In this document: positions 43,657-52,023 of the stretch, piece by piece
How positions within the stretch are numbered: the first letter of the stretch is position 1
Layout of the letters: the number at the start of each line of letters is the position of its first letter
NCBI RefSeq assembly: GCF_031432425.1
Contig: NZ_JAVKPH010000001.1
Span: forward strand, 343,381 to 407,380
Source: Ruixingdingia sedimenti
Lineage (GTDB): Bacteria; Pseudomonadota; Alphaproteobacteria; Rhodobacterales; Rhodobacteraceae
Direction: 5' to 3'
Length of the DNA: 64,000 nt
The notes under the pieces: model-generated
Told to the model about the DNA's origin: nothing
The model's input: only the letters and a program-made list of their open reading frames with translations
The model's database searches: none
Translations under genes and position numbers: made by a program

Positions 43657-44811
43657 CTACCCCGCCTTGCGCTGCGCCATGAACCCCGCCAGCCGCGCCA
43701 GCCCCTCGGCAATGTCCGCGGTCGCCCGCGCATAGGAAAACCGCAGCGTAGTGTGGCCGCGCGCGGGGTCGAAATCCAGCCCCGGCGTGACCGCGACCCC
43801 GGCCCCGGCGAGAATTTCCGCCGCGAAGGCGCGGCTGTCGGCGGTCAGCGCGGACACATCGGCATAGATGTAGAAGGCCCCGTCGGGCGGCGCGAAGGTG
43901 GTGAAACCGGCCTTCGGCAGCCCCTCCAGCATCAGGCGGCGGTTTTCGGCATAGACGGCGCAGTTCGCCTCCAGTTCCTCGATGCAGTCGAGCGCGGCCA
44001 GTGCGGCGACCTGGCTGGCATGGGGCGGGCAGATGAACATGTTCTGCGCCAGCCGCTCGATCACGCGCACATGGTCTTCGGGCACGACCATCCAGCCCAC
44101 GCGCCAGCCGGTCATCGAGAAATATTTGGAGAAGGAGTTGATGACATAAACATCATCGCCGACTTCCAGCGCAGATACCGCGCGGGGGCCGTACTGGATG
44201 CCGTGATAGATCTCGTCGGATACGAAGGCGATGTCGCGGTCCGCGCAGGCGCCGATCAGGCCCGCCAGTTCCGCCCGCCCCAGCATGGTGCCCGAAGGGT
44301 TGCCGGGGCTGGCCACGATCAGGCCCTGAAGGTCGGGGGTGGCGGCCAGCAGGTCGGGCGTGGGCTGGAAGCGCGTGGCGGCGGTGGTGGGGATGTCGAC
44401 GGGCGCAAGGCTCAGCGCGCGCAGGATCTGGCGGTAGGACGGATAGCCGGGCAGGCCCATCCCCACCCGTTCGCCCGCGTCGAAAAGGGCCGAAAATGCC
44501 AGCAGGAAGGCCGCAGACGACCCCGCCGTCACCACCACCCGGGCCGGGTCCAGATCCACCCCGTACCAGCGGCGGTAAAGTCCCGCGATGCCCGCCCGCA
44601 GGTCCGGCAGGCCGAGCGCCACGGTATAGCCGAGCGCGTCGGCCCCCATCGCGCGGGCCAGTGCCGCGCGCGCGCCGGCGGGGGCCGGGGTGCCGGGCTG
44701 GCCGACCTCCATATGGATGATGTGGCGGCCTGCGGCTTCTGCGGCGCGGGCGGCCTCCATCACATCCATCACGATGAAGGGATCGACAATCCCCCGTCTT
44801 GAAACCCGCAT
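43657..44811 (-). CDS. Class I/II pyridoxal-phosphate aminotransferase
   Basis: A 384-residue fold-type I aminotransferase. It has the N-terminal IIHMEVGQPGTPAP substrate loop, SPGNPSGTMLGR, the PLP-binding lysine in NSFSKYFSMTGWRVGW and the C-terminal arginine in LRFSYA. The donor and acceptor amino acids cannot be told from sequence; aspartate, alanine or aromatic types are all possible. The ATG at 44811 has GGGGGA six bases upstream; 44823 is a weaker alternative. Its stop is two bases from the amidase start, and it diverges from a DsbA-like gene. Confidence 0.93.
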   Translation of the reverse strand: MRVSRRGIVDPFIVMDVMEAARAAEAAGRHIIHMEVGQPGTPAPAGARAALARAMGADALGYTVALGLPDLRAGIAGLYRRWYGVDLDPARVVVTAGSSAAFLLAFSALFDAGERVGMGLPGYPSYRQILRALSLAPVDIPTTAATRFQPTPDLLAATPDLQGLIVASPGNPSGTMLGRAELAGLIGACADRDIAFVSDEIYHGIQYGPRAVSALEVGDDVYVINSFSKYFSMTGWRVGWMVVPEDHVRVIERLAQNMFICPPHASQVAALAALDCIEELEANCAVYAENRRLMLEGLPKAGFTTFAPPDGAFYIYADVSALTADSRAFAAEILAGAGVAVTPGLDFDPARGHTTLRFSYARATADIAEGLARLAGFMAQRKAG

Positions 44812-44916
44812 CGCATCCCCCATAGACTGGCGCCGGTATCGGCCTGCAATCGGGCCTGTTTCCCAGCCCCGGCACGCCGCGTCAATGGCCGGGCCGGCCC
44901 ATTCGGAGCGTAACCC

Positions 44917-45690
44917 ATGCCCATCCTGCCCCGCCCGGCGCGCCGCCTGACCCTTTCCGCCGCTGCCGCCGCACTGATGCTGGCGGGCCCGGCCGCCGCC
45001 TTCGACCCCGCCGCGATGACCGAGGCCGAACGCGACGCCTTCCGCACCGAGGTGCGGGCCTATCTGCTCGACCATCCCGAGGTGCTGATGGAGGCGATCC
45101 GGGTGCTGGAAGAGCGGCAGATGGAACAGCAGGCCAAGGCCGACATCGACGCGTTGCAGGCCCGCGCGGCGGATCTGTTCGAGGATCCGAATTCCTGGGC
45201 GGGCGGCAATCTGGAAGGCGACATCACGGTGGTGGAATTCCTCGACTACCGCTGCGGCTATTGCAAGGCGATGTACAAGGATGTCGAGGCGCTGGTGAAG
45301 ACCGACGGCAACATCCGCTATGTCATCAAGGAATATCCGGTTCTGGGCGACGTGTCGGTGGCCGCGGCGCGGTTCACCATCGCGCTGCGCCAGATCGCGG
45401 GGGATGCGGCCTACAAGCAGGCGCATGACGCGCTGATGACGCTGAACGGCCAGCCCTCGTCCGCGCTGTTCCGCCGCATCGCCAAGGAGGTGGGCGCCGA
45501 TGCCGATGCGGTGCTGGCCCGGATGGAAAGCGACGAGGTGACGGCGGTGATCGCCGCCAACCACGCGCTGGCGGAGGCCCTCGGCGTGCGCGGGACGCCG
45601 AATTTCGTGGTCAAGGACACCTTCGTGCGCGGGCAGGTGCCGCTGTCGGAAATGCGCAAGATCGTGGCCCAACAGCGCGAAAAGGGCTGA
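44917..45690 (+). CDS. Periplasmic DsbA-family thiol:disulfide oxidoreductase
   Basis: The 257-residue product has a signal peptide (about 1-28, ending AAAF). A helical N-terminal segment like that of Com1/ScsC-type proteins (about 35-95) precedes a thioredoxin/DsbA domain. The redox pair is Cys113/Cys116 in YRCGYCKAMY, and the cis-proline loop is GVRGTPNFVV. It should oxidise or isomerise disulfides in exported proteins. The extra N-terminal helical stretch could mediate oligomerisation, which in ScsC/Com1 homologues favours isomerase activity; that is inference. GGAG precedes the ATG, and a strong terminator follows. Confidence 0.92.
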   Translation: MPILPRPARRLTLSAAAAALMLAGPAAAFDPAAMTEAERDAFRTEVRAYLLDHPEVLMEAIRVLEERQMEQQAKADIDALQARAADLFEDPNSWAGGNLEGDITVVEFLDYRCGYCKAMYKDVEALVKTDGNIRYVIKEYPVLGDVSVAAARFTIALRQIAGDAAYKQAHDALMTLNGQPSSALFRRIAKEVGADADAVLARMESDEVTAVIAANHALAEALGVRGTPNFVVKDTFVRGQVPLSEMRKIVAQQREKG

Positions 45691-45714
45691 GCCCCGCAGG
45701 GACGCTATCCGGGA

Positions 45715-45738
45715 GGGGCCGCCGATGCGGCCCCTTTT
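45715..45738 (+). terminator. Terminator of the DsbA-family gene
   Basis: GGGGCCGC and GCGGCCCC arms with a 4-base loop run into TTTT, 25 bases after the stop. Confidence 0.85.
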
Positions 45739-45797
45739 CCGTTGCGCGGGAAGGCAGCGGGGCGGCATTCGAAGGCATGTTGACAGCCACCGCGCCG

Positions 45798-45905
45798 TTG
45801 GGCCGGGCGGGAACAGGAAACGCATCGCGTTTCCCTCGCCCGTCGCGCGACAGGGCCGCGGGGGCGGCGATGCCGGGAAAAATGGATAGGCCAGCGCCCG
45901 CCGCG
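45798..45905. repeat. Second intergenic repeat type, copy 2
   Basis: Aligns along its length with 7763-7872. It contains a GGAAACGC-ATC-GCGTTTCC hairpin (about 45816-45834) that is imperfect in the other copy. It lies between the convergent DsbA-family and TRAP genes. Confidence 0.5.
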
Positions 45906-45916
45906 CCCTCGATGCG

Positions 45917-45940
45917 AAAGGGGGCCGCGAACGGCCCCCC
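45917..45940 (-). terminator. Terminator of the TRAP binding-protein gene
   Basis: On the reverse strand GGGGGCCG-TTCG-CGGCCCCC, with a stable UUCG loop, runs into TTT. It lies 20 bases past the stop at 45960. Confidence 0.8.
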
Positions 45941-45959
45941 TTGCCCGGATCGGCGACGG

Positions 45960-46982
45960 TCACTGCGCCGCGGCGCGGAAGGCGTTCAGCACCTCGGTCC
46001 CCGGGCGGCCCGCGCCGTCGAGTTCCTTGGCCCAGTCCTCGTTCACCGTGGCGATGCGTTCGGTCCAGAGCGCGACCTGTTCGGGCGAAAGCTCGGCGAT
46101 CTCCCAGCCCTTTTCCTCGACCAGGCGTTTGGTCGCGGTGGCTTCCTGTTCGTCCTGCCAGCTGCATTGCGCGTCCAGCGTCGCGGCCCCCGCCTCGGTG
46201 ATCGCGGCCCTGGCGCTGTCGGACAGCCCGTCCCACGCCTTGGCCGACATCACCAGCACGACGCTGCCCGCGCCGAGCTTCACGCCGCTGGTGGAATATT
46301 TCATCACGTCCTCGAGCTTCAGCGCCGCCAGCGCCATGTGCGAATAGAGCGAGCCGTCGACGGTGCCGCGGGTCAGCGCGTCATACATCTCGGGGCCCGG
46401 GATCTGCACCGGCGCGCCGCCAAGCGCGGTCACGGTCTTGTTCATTGCCCCGCCCGCGACACGGATCTTCAGCCCCGACACCGCATCCAGCGTCGGCGTG
46501 GGCCGGGTGGCGGTCAGCATCGAATAGGGCGGCACGGTGGAAACGTAGATGACATGCAGATCCTGCGGCTTGTATTCGGCCTCGTTCAGGATCCCGCCTT
46601 CCTTGGCCAGTTCCCAGAACTTGTGCGAATATTCGCAGGACGAATTCGCCAGCCCCGGCAGTTCCGACACCGCGGTCAGCGGCAGCTTGCCGCCCGCGAT
46701 GGCCGGCGTGACCAGCGCCAGTTCGGCAATGCCCGAGGCGACGGTCGCCAGATGGTCCTTGCCAAGCTGGTTGGCGGGATAAAGCTCGAACGCGACCGCG
46801 CCGCCGGTGGCCGCGGATACGGCATCGGCGAATTTCTGCACGCCCTGTTCGATCAGGAAATGGCTGGCCGGATAGCCATGCGAGATCTTGAACGTCACCT
46901 TGTCCTGCGCCGCGGCGGGCGCAACGGCCCCCGCAGCCACCAGCGCCGCCAGCGACAGCGCCCGGAATGTCGTCATGAACAT
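45960..46982 (-). CDS. TRAP transporter solute-binding protein (DctP family), orphan
   Basis: Periplasmic binding protein for a TRAP secondary transporter, usually for carboxylates. The 340-residue product has a signal peptide ending AAAQ (about residue 24), the DctP opening VTFKISHGYPASHF, and the family region LKIRVAGGAMNKTVTALGGAPVQIPGPEMYDAL in part (IPGPEMYDALTRGTVDG). The conserved arginine in LKIRVAG that binds the substrate carboxylate is present. GAGGGGAG five bases upstream supports 46982. No DctQ or DctM membrane genes lie nearby, so it must share a transporter encoded elsewhere or serve as a sensor ligand-binder. Confidence 0.93.
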   Translation of the reverse strand: MFMTTFRALSLAALVAAGAVAPAAAQDKVTFKISHGYPASHFLIEQGVQKFADAVSAATGGAVAFELYPANQLGKDHLATVASGIAELALVTPAIAGGKLPLTAVSELPGLANSSCEYSHKFWELAKEGGILNEAEYKPQDLHVIYVSTVPPYSMLTATRPTPTLDAVSGLKIRVAGGAMNKTVTALGGAPVQIPGPEMYDALTRGTVDGSLYSHMALAALKLEDVMKYSTSGVKLGAGSVVLVMSAKAWDGLSDSARAAITEAGAATLDAQCSWQDEQEATATKRLVEEKGWEIAELSPEQVALWTERIATVNEDWAKELDGAGRPGTEVLNAFRAAAQ

Positions 46983-47503
46983 GTTGTCTCCCCTCTGCAA
47001 GCGATGCGGCACCTTCGGCACCCCAAGGCGGACCCCGGCCCCGGGATCCTGCTTCCTGCCTGCTTTCTACCGGCTTTCGATCTTGCCCGGCAAACGCCGT
47101 CGCGCGGCATGAAGGGATACCGCGACATACCACAGGAAAAGCCTATACCATCCGCCGGCACGCATGACCCGACCGGACCCCGGGGCCGGGCGGGTGCGAC
47201 CCGCCCGCGAGGGCGCCATTCACTGGGGAGTGGGGTCGCGCCGCCCCGCCCGCCTGCCGGCCTGAACCGGCGGACAAGCCCGATCGCACATGCGCGCGTC
47301 CCCGATCCGCCGGGGTGCGGAAGGCGCAGGCCGCGAACCGCCCGTCCGGGCGGCCCGCGGCATCGTCCCGGGCAGAAGCACTCGACCGCGGGGCCGCAAG
47401 GGCTGGGTCATCGAAAACATGCACGCTATAAACAGACTTCCGCCAAGACGGCAGACCCGTAATTCATATTACGGTTTTATGCAAGCCAGTCGAGGAGATG
47501 ACC
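46983..47503. other. Non-coding region between divergent TRAP and TetR genes
   Basis: These 521 bases contain the two opposed promoter regions. No credible ORF is seen. A GCGGGT-GCG-ACCCGC hairpin lies near 47191-47205, and the last 100 bases before the TetR gene are AT-richer and hold a palindromic operator (47457-47474). Confidence 0.6.
47457..47474. promoter_or_regulatory. Palindromic operator upstream of the TetR gene
   Basis: Perfect inverted repeat CCGTAAT-TCAT-ATTACGG lies 30 bases before the TetR start in an AT-rich island. Position and symmetry fit an autoregulatory TetR site; binding is inferred. Confidence 0.6.
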
Positions 47504-48127
47504 ATGCGGCAGGAGGCGCGCGACCGGCGCGCGATGCAGATCGAGGCGGCGGCCATCGCCATCGTCGAGGAACAGGGCTATGCCAAGGCCACGATGCAGG
47601 CGATCGCCCGGCGCGCGGGGGCGTCGATGGAAACGCTCTACAACTGGTACGGCGACCGGCACGGGCTGTTCCGCGCCATGATCGCGCGCAACACCGAGGC
47701 AGGGCGGGCGGCGCTGATCGCCTGCCTTGCGGGCGATGCGGATTCGCGCCGGACGCTGATCCTTGTCGGCGAACTGATGCTGGGCGTGGTCACGGGCGAC
47801 CGTTCCGTCATGCTGGCGCGGGCCGCGGCGGCGGACGGGACGGGCGAACTGGGCCGGCTGATCGCGGAACTGGGGCGCGACACGATGATGCCGATGATGG
47901 GCGATCTCTTCCGCCGCATCGCGCGCGAAGGCTGGCTGGCCTTCGACGACGCCGACGAGGCGGCGGAAACCTGGCTGGCGCTGACGGTCAGCAACCTGCA
48001 ATACCGCCGCATCGTCTGCCGCCTGCCACAGCCGGGACCCGATATCATCGCCGCCCGCGCCCGGGACGCGATCAAGCGGATGGAACGGCTCTACCCGCCT
48101 ATTGCGCCCCCGGCTGCACCGCAGTGA
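47504..48127 (+). CDS. TetR/AcrR-family transcriptional regulator
   Basis: The 207-residue product has an N-terminal TetR helix-turn-helix (RDRRAMQIEAAAIAIVEEQGYAKATMQAIARRAGASMETLYNWYGDRHGLF in part: ATMQAIARRAGASMETLYNW) and an all-helical ligand domain of unknown specificity with a TetR_C-like LRR-poor core. The start at 47504 has GAGGAG six bases upstream; 47498 lies directly on that site and is less likely. A palindrome 30 bases upstream suggests autorepression. The gene's end overlaps the convergent ccmG end by 29 bases. The nearest possible target is the divergent TRAP gene 521 bases away. Confidence 0.9.
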   Translation: MRQEARDRRAMQIEAAAIAIVEEQGYAKATMQAIARRAGASMETLYNWYGDRHGLFRAMIARNTEAGRAALIACLAGDADSRRTLILVGELMLGVVTGDRSVMLARAAAADGTGELGRLIAELGRDTMMPMMGDLFRRIAREGWLAFDDADEAAETWLALTVSNLQYRRIVCRLPQPGPDIIAARARDAIKRMERLYPPIAPPAAPQ

Positions 48128-48644
48128 TCGCGGGGCGCAGGGTGTCTTCCAGCACGGCGCGGCTGACCGGGCCCGCGATGCGCAGCAGCACCTTGCCCGC
48201 GCCGTCGATCACATAGGTTTCCGGCACACCGTAGACCCCCCAGCTCAGCGCGACGCGGCCCTGCGCGTCGGCGCCGATCGCGGCATAGGGATCGCCCAGT
48301 TCGGCAAGGAACTTCAGCGCATTGTCCGGCTGGTCCTTGTAGTTGACGCCGATGATCGGCACGCCTTCGCCGGCCAGTTCGGTCAGCATCGGATGTTCCG
48401 CCCGGCAGGGCGCGCACCAGCTGGCCCAGAAGTTCACCAGCTTCACCCCCGGCGCGCGCAATGCCGCATCGTCGGGCAGCACGCCGTCGCCCAGTTGCGT
48501 CAGCGCCATGGGCGGCGCGGCGCGCCCGACCAGCGTCGAGGGCAGCCCCTCGGGGTCGTCGCGGTACATGCCCGCGAAGAACAGCCCCGCCAGCAGCCCG
48601 AACACCGCCGGCGGAATGAACAAAAGCCATTTGCCCCTAGCCAT
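48099..48644 (-). CDS. ccmG: Thiol:disulfide interchange protein CcmG/DsbE
   Basis: Membrane-anchored periplasmic thioredoxin that keeps apocytochrome c heme-binding cysteines reduced for heme attachment. The 181-residue product has an N-terminal signal anchor (about 7-27) and a thioredoxin fold. Its CxxC is Cys77/Cys80 in WASWCAPCRAEHP, and the CcmG-typical GVYGVPETYVIDGAGKV follows. It is the last gene of the long yajC-to-ccmG array; its start overlaps the end of ccmD by 8 bases. Its 3' end overlaps the convergent TetR gene by 29 bases. Confidence 0.96.
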   Translation of the reverse strand: MARGKWLLFIPPAVFGLLAGLFFAGMYRDDPEGLPSTLVGRAAPPMALTQLGDGVLPDDAALRAPGVKLVNFWASWCAPCRAEHPMLTELAGEGVPIIGVNYKDQPDNALKFLAELGDPYAAIGADAQGRVALSWGVYGVPETYVIDGAGKVLLRIAGPVSRAVLEDTLRPAITAVQPGAQ

Positions 48645-48798
48645 CCGCCCGCCCCTTTCGTCCCTCTGCCTCTGCCAGCGCGCGCCGCACCTTTGCCGCG
48701 CGCCACAGCGTCAGCGCCACCAGCGCCACGATCAGCAGCAGCGACACCGCATAGGCCGACAGCACGGTGGCTGCGTATTTCCCCAGATCGGGCATCAT
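48637..48798 (-). CDS. ccmD: Heme exporter protein CcmD
   Basis: Small single-helix protein that releases holo-CcmE from the CcmABC complex during cytochrome c maturation. The 53-residue product is MMPDLGKYAATVLSAYAVSL... with one helix (about 9-32) and a basic, helical C-terminal tail RAAKVRRALAEAEGRK, both typical of CcmD. The start overlaps the ccmC stop by four bases (ATGA), and its stop overlaps the ccmG start by 8 bases, so translation is coupled on both sides. Identification rests on position plus this topology. Confidence 0.93.
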   Translation of the reverse strand: MMPDLGKYAATVLSAYAVSLLLIVALVALTLWRAAKVRRALAEAEGRKGRADG

Positions 48799-49523
48799 GC
48801 CAGCCGCTCCCTCGCCATCAGCGCCTTGAGCCGGCGCAGGCGGATTTCCGTCCGCGTGCGGATCAGCACCAGCGCCACGAACATCAGCACGAACCCCGCG
48901 ATGCAGACCACAAGCGGCAGCCAGTAGACGTTCGACACGTTTTCCTGCCGGTCCATCGACAGCGACGCGCCCTGATGCAGCCCCTGGTTCCAGAAGTTCA
49001 CCGCATAGCGGCTGAGCACCGCAAAGACCGAGCCCACAAGGCACAGCACCCCGGTCAGGTCGGCCGCGGTATCGGGGTTCTCGACCGCCTCCCACAGCGC
49101 GATATAGCCGAGGTAGAACAGCGCGAGGATCAGGAAGGATGTCAGCCGCGGATCCCAGGCCCACCAGGTGCCCCACATCGGCTGGCCCCAGATCGCCCCC
49201 GTCGCCAGCGCGATCAGCGTGAAGGTCAGCCCCACCGGCGCCGCCGCCCGCGCCGCCAGCGCCGACACGTGATGGCGGCGGATCAGCCAGATGAGGCTGG
49301 CCACCAGCATCATGATCCAGGCGTTGATCGCCATCATCGCCGCCGGCACATGCAGGTAGATGATCTTGACGGTCGAGCCCTGCTTGTAATCCTCGGGCGT
49401 CAGGAAAAAGCCCCAGATCAGGCCCGCGACGACGCAGACCAGTGCCAGCCCCGTGACCCATGGCAGCACTAGGGCCGAGGTCTCCATGAACTTCTTGGGG
49501 TTGGCATATTCCCAGATCGACAT
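48795..49523 (-). CDS. ccmC: Heme exporter protein CcmC
   Basis: Six-helix inner-membrane protein that presents heme to the chaperone CcmE. The 242-residue product has the tryptophan-rich heme-handling (WWD) motif WGTWWAWDPRLTSF in a periplasmic loop. A histidine lies on either side of it (YLHVPAAMMAI before, NQGLHQGASLSM after), as expected for heme axial contacts. It lies 53 bases downstream of ccmB and overlaps ccmD by four bases. Confidence 0.97.
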   Translation of the reverse strand: MSIWEYANPKKFMETSALVLPWVTGLALVCVVAGLIWGFFLTPEDYKQGSTVKIIYLHVPAAMMAINAWIMMLVASLIWLIRRHHVSALAARAAAPVGLTFTLIALATGAIWGQPMWGTWWAWDPRLTSFLILALFYLGYIALWEAVENPDTAADLTGVLCLVGSVFAVLSRYAVNFWNQGLHQGASLSMDRQENVSNVYWLPLVVCIAGFVLMFVALVLIRTRTEIRLRRLKALMARERLA

Positions 49524-49576
49524 GTTTCCTCCGTAGCGTCTCGGTCGCGCGCGCTCAACTGCCTATCACGTGAAGA

Positions 49577-50233
49577 TCAACGTATGTTTATGCGGATCGC
49601 GGCCGCAGCCGCAAAGGGCAAAAGCGCCGCGCCCCCGGCGGTGATCCCGGCCAGCAGCATCAGGGGCGTCAGGGCGTCCATCCCTTCGGTCCCCCGGCGC
49701 ACGGTTTCGGCCCCGAACACCAGCGTCGGGATGTAAAGCGGCAGCACCAGCAGCGACAAAAGCAACCCCCCCCGCTTCAGCCCCACCGTCAGCGCCGCGC
49801 CGAAGGCCCCGATCACCGACAGCGCCGGCGTGCCGAGCGCGAGCGAGGCCATCAGCCAGCCGAAGCCCCCGGGCGGCAGGTTCAGCAGCACCGCCAGCCC
49901 CGGCGCCGCCAGCGTCAGCGGCAGCCCCGTCACCAGCCAATGCGCCAGCGCCTTGGCCGCCACCGCCCCTTCCAGCGGCAGCGGCGCGGTCGCCAGCAGG
50001 TCGAGCGAGCCGTCCTCGTGATCCAGCGCGAAGATCCGGTCGAGCGACAGAAGGCAGGCCAGCAGCGCCGCCACCCACAGCACGCCGGGCGCGATGCGCG
50101 ACAGCATCCCGCCCTCGGGCCCGACGCCGAGCGGCACCAGCACGCAGACGATCAGAAAGAAGGCAAGGCCAAGCCCGAAGCCCCCGCCCGCGCGGAACGC
50201 CAGCCGCAGGTCGCGCCAGATCAGCGCCGTCAT
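49577..50233 (-). CDS. ccmB: Heme exporter protein CcmB
   Basis: Membrane subunit of the CcmAB ABC unit whose ATP use drives release of heme-loaded CcmE. The 218-residue product has six hydrophobic segments and the family motifs WRDLRLAFRAGG near the start, SLDRIFALDHEDGSLDLL and PLYIPTLVFGAET. The ATG overlaps the ccmA stop (ATGA). A 53-base gap separates it from ccmC. Confidence 0.96.
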   Translation of the reverse strand: MTALIWRDLRLAFRAGGGFGLGLAFFLIVCVLVPLGVGPEGGMLSRIAPGVLWVAALLACLLSLDRIFALDHEDGSLDLLATAPLPLEGAVAAKALAHWLVTGLPLTLAAPGLAVLLNLPPGGFGWLMASLALGTPALSVIGAFGAALTVGLKRGGLLLSLLVLPLYIPTLVFGAETVRRGTEGMDALTPLMLLAGITAGGAALLPFAAAAAIRINIR

Positions 50234-50853
50234 GCGAAAGCCTCGTCGAAGGCGCCGGTGGCGCGGGGCACGGCGCGGAACGGGGTCAGGTCCAGTTCCG
50301 CCGCCTCGGTCAGGCCGAGGTCGATATGGGTGGCGATCAGGGCCGATCCGCCATCGGCCAGATGCGCGCGCACCATGCCGGCAAAGACGGCGACCGAGGC
50401 CGCGTCCAGCGACACGGTGGGTTCGTCCAGCACCCAGACCGGCCGCCCCGTGACCAGCAGCCGCGCCAGCCCCAACCGCCGCTTCTGCCCCGCCGACAGG
50501 TTCTGCGCCGCCCGGTCGCGCAGCGCCATCAGGTTCATCCGCTCGAGCGCGCGTTCCACCGCCGCAGGCCCGGTACCATAGACCGCGGCCCAGAACCGCA
50601 GGTTTTCCGCCGCCGTCAGGGTCGCCTTCAGCCCGTCGGCATGGGCGGCATAGGCCACGCCCTCGGGCGGGACGGACACGCGGCCCTCCACCGGCGGCTG
50701 CAGCCCCGCGACGGTGCGCAGAAGGGTGGTCTTGCCGATGCCGTTCGGCCCGCGCAGCACCAGCGCCTGCCCGGGGCGCAGGGTGAACCCCACCCCTTCC
50801 AGCACGGCCACACCGCCGCGCGCACAGGCCAGATCGCTTGCCACCAGTTCCAT
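50230..50853 (-). CDS. ccmA: Cytochrome c maturation ATP-binding protein CcmA
   Basis: ABC ATPase that works with CcmB and CcmC to free holo-CcmE. The 207-residue product has Walker A GPNGIGKTT, a signature LSAGQKRRLGLARLL and Walker B PVWVLDEPTVSLD, where the switch Ser replaces the common Thr. The length is standard. It lies 49 bases downstream of the MTH938-like gene in the yajC-to-ccmG array and overlaps ccmB by four bases. Confidence 0.97.
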   Translation of the reverse strand: MELVASDLACARGGVAVLEGVGFTLRPGQALVLRGPNGIGKTTLLRTVAGLQPPVEGRVSVPPEGVAYAAHADGLKATLTAAENLRFWAAVYGTGPAAVERALERMNLMALRDRAAQNLSAGQKRRLGLARLLVTGRPVWVLDEPTVSLDAASVAVFAGMVRAHLADGGSALIATHIDLGLTEAAELDLTPFRAVPRATGAFDEAFA

Positions 50854-50902
50854 GCCGCCAGCCCTAGCCGATCCTGCGGGCGGCGCAAAGGGCCGAAAGG
50901 GC

Positions 50903-51262
50903 TCAGACCGGGATCAGCGCGGCGGCAATCCGTCGCCCCTCGGACAGGCAGATGTTGTAGGTGCGGCAGGCGGCGGGGGTGGCCATGGGCTCGACCCCGA
51001 TCCCGGCCTCTTCCAGCGCGGTGCGAAAAGCGGTCGGCAGGGGCGCCATCGCGGCGCCGGTGCCCACGAACAGCACATCCACCTGCCCCGCCAGCGCGGC
51101 CGGCAGCGCCGCCGGATCGCCCATGCCCGCCCAGGGCCCCGCCCCCATGGGCGTCACCAGCACCGCACCGTGCAGCACCCGCCCGCCGATGCGGAACGCG
51201 CCCGGGGCATAGCCGTCGATCGGCTGTGCTGCGCCGGAAAAGTCGATCTCGGTCAGCGGCAT
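50903..51262 (-). CDS. MTH938/NDUFAF3-like (DUF498) protein
   Basis: The 119-residue product matches the MTH938/NDUFAF3 fold family: IDGYAPGAFRIGGRVLHGAVLV, shown as GYAPGAFRIGGRVLHG, then VDVLFVGTGAAMAPLP and GIGVEPMATPAACRTYNIC. The mitochondrial relative NDUFAF3 is a complex I assembly factor; the bacterial role is unsettled. Its ATG shares one base with the tauE stop (TGATG), so translation is coupled. Presence between export and cytochrome genes hints at envelope or respiratory assembly, by association only. Confidence 0.9.
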   Translation of the reverse strand: MPLTEIDFSGAAQPIDGYAPGAFRIGGRVLHGAVLVTPMGAGPWAGMGDPAALPAALAGQVDVLFVGTGAAMAPLPTAFRTALEEAGIGVEPMATPAACRTYNICLSEGRRIAAALIPV

Positions 51263-52023
51263 CAGCTTCCCCCCTGCCACAGCGGCAGCCCGACCAGCGC
51301 CGAGCCCGCGATCATCAGATAGGCGGTGACCCGGTAAAGCCCCGCCCGGTCGGGCCGGAACAGCGCCGTGCCGAGCCGCGCCCCGGCGATGAAAGGCACC
51401 GCCAGCACCGCGGCCAGCACCAGTTCCGGCCCCGCCAGAACCCCCCGCAACGCCAGCAGCGCCAGCATCATCACGCCCACCAGCGACAGGAACATCAGCA
51501 GGTTCGCCCGCACGATGGCGACCGGCAGGGGGCTGGCCATATAGTACAGGATCACCGGCGGCCCCGCCAGCGCCGTGGCCCCGCCGACAAGCCCCGAAAG
51601 TCCGCCGACCACCACCCGCATGCCCGGCCCCCGCCCCCCGCGCCAGCGCCAGCCCGCGGCAAGTGCGGCGACGGTGGCCAGCGCCATCAGGCTGACCGAC
51701 CAGCGGAACGCCTCGGCCGGCAGCACCGTCAGCGCCCAGATCCCGGCGGGCACGCCCGCCAGCATGCCAAGGGCCAGCATCCCGATCTCGCGCGGCCGGC
51801 CGGCACGGGCGGCGCGCGGCAGGCTCGGCAGGGTGCCGGCCAGATCCATCAGCACGATCACCGCCACCGCCTGCGCGGGCGCCAGCACCAGCCCCGCGAC
51901 CGGCATGAACACCAGCCCGGTGCCGAAGCCCGTGAACCCCCGCGCCATGCCCCCCAGAAGGGCGGCCAGCACCAGCAGCCCAAGGCCGGGCTGCGCCAGC
52001 GCCGCCTCCAGCACCGCGGGCAT
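51262..52023 (-). CDS. TauE/SafE-family membrane permease
   Basis: A 253-residue protein with about eight hydrophobic segments and the TauE/SafE half-repeats (LLGGMARGFTGFGTGLVFMP at the start; SGLVGGATALAGPPVILYYM in the middle). The family exports sulfite, sulfoacetate or other organosulfur anions; the substrate here is unknown. The start overlaps the secF stop by one base (TGATG), and the stop overlaps the next start in the same way, so it is part of the continuous array. Confidence 0.92.
   Translation of the reverse strand: MPAVLEAALAQPGLGLLVLAALLGGMARGFTGFGTGLVFMPVAGLVLAPAQAVAVIVLMDLAGTLPSLPRAARAGRPREIGMLALGMLAGVPAGIWALTVLPAEAFRWSVSLMALATVAALAAGWRWRGGRGPGMRVVVGGLSGLVGGATALAGPPVILYYMASPLPVAIVRANLLMFLSLVGVMMLALLALRGVLAGPELVLAAVLAVPFIAGARLGTALFRPDRAGLYRVTAYLMIAGSALVGLPLWQGGS

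Noticed and set aside
39338..43735. A 1465-codon forward ORF
   Set aside because: It lies antisense to prfB, mrcA and the amidase, which all have full sets of catalytic motifs on the other strand.
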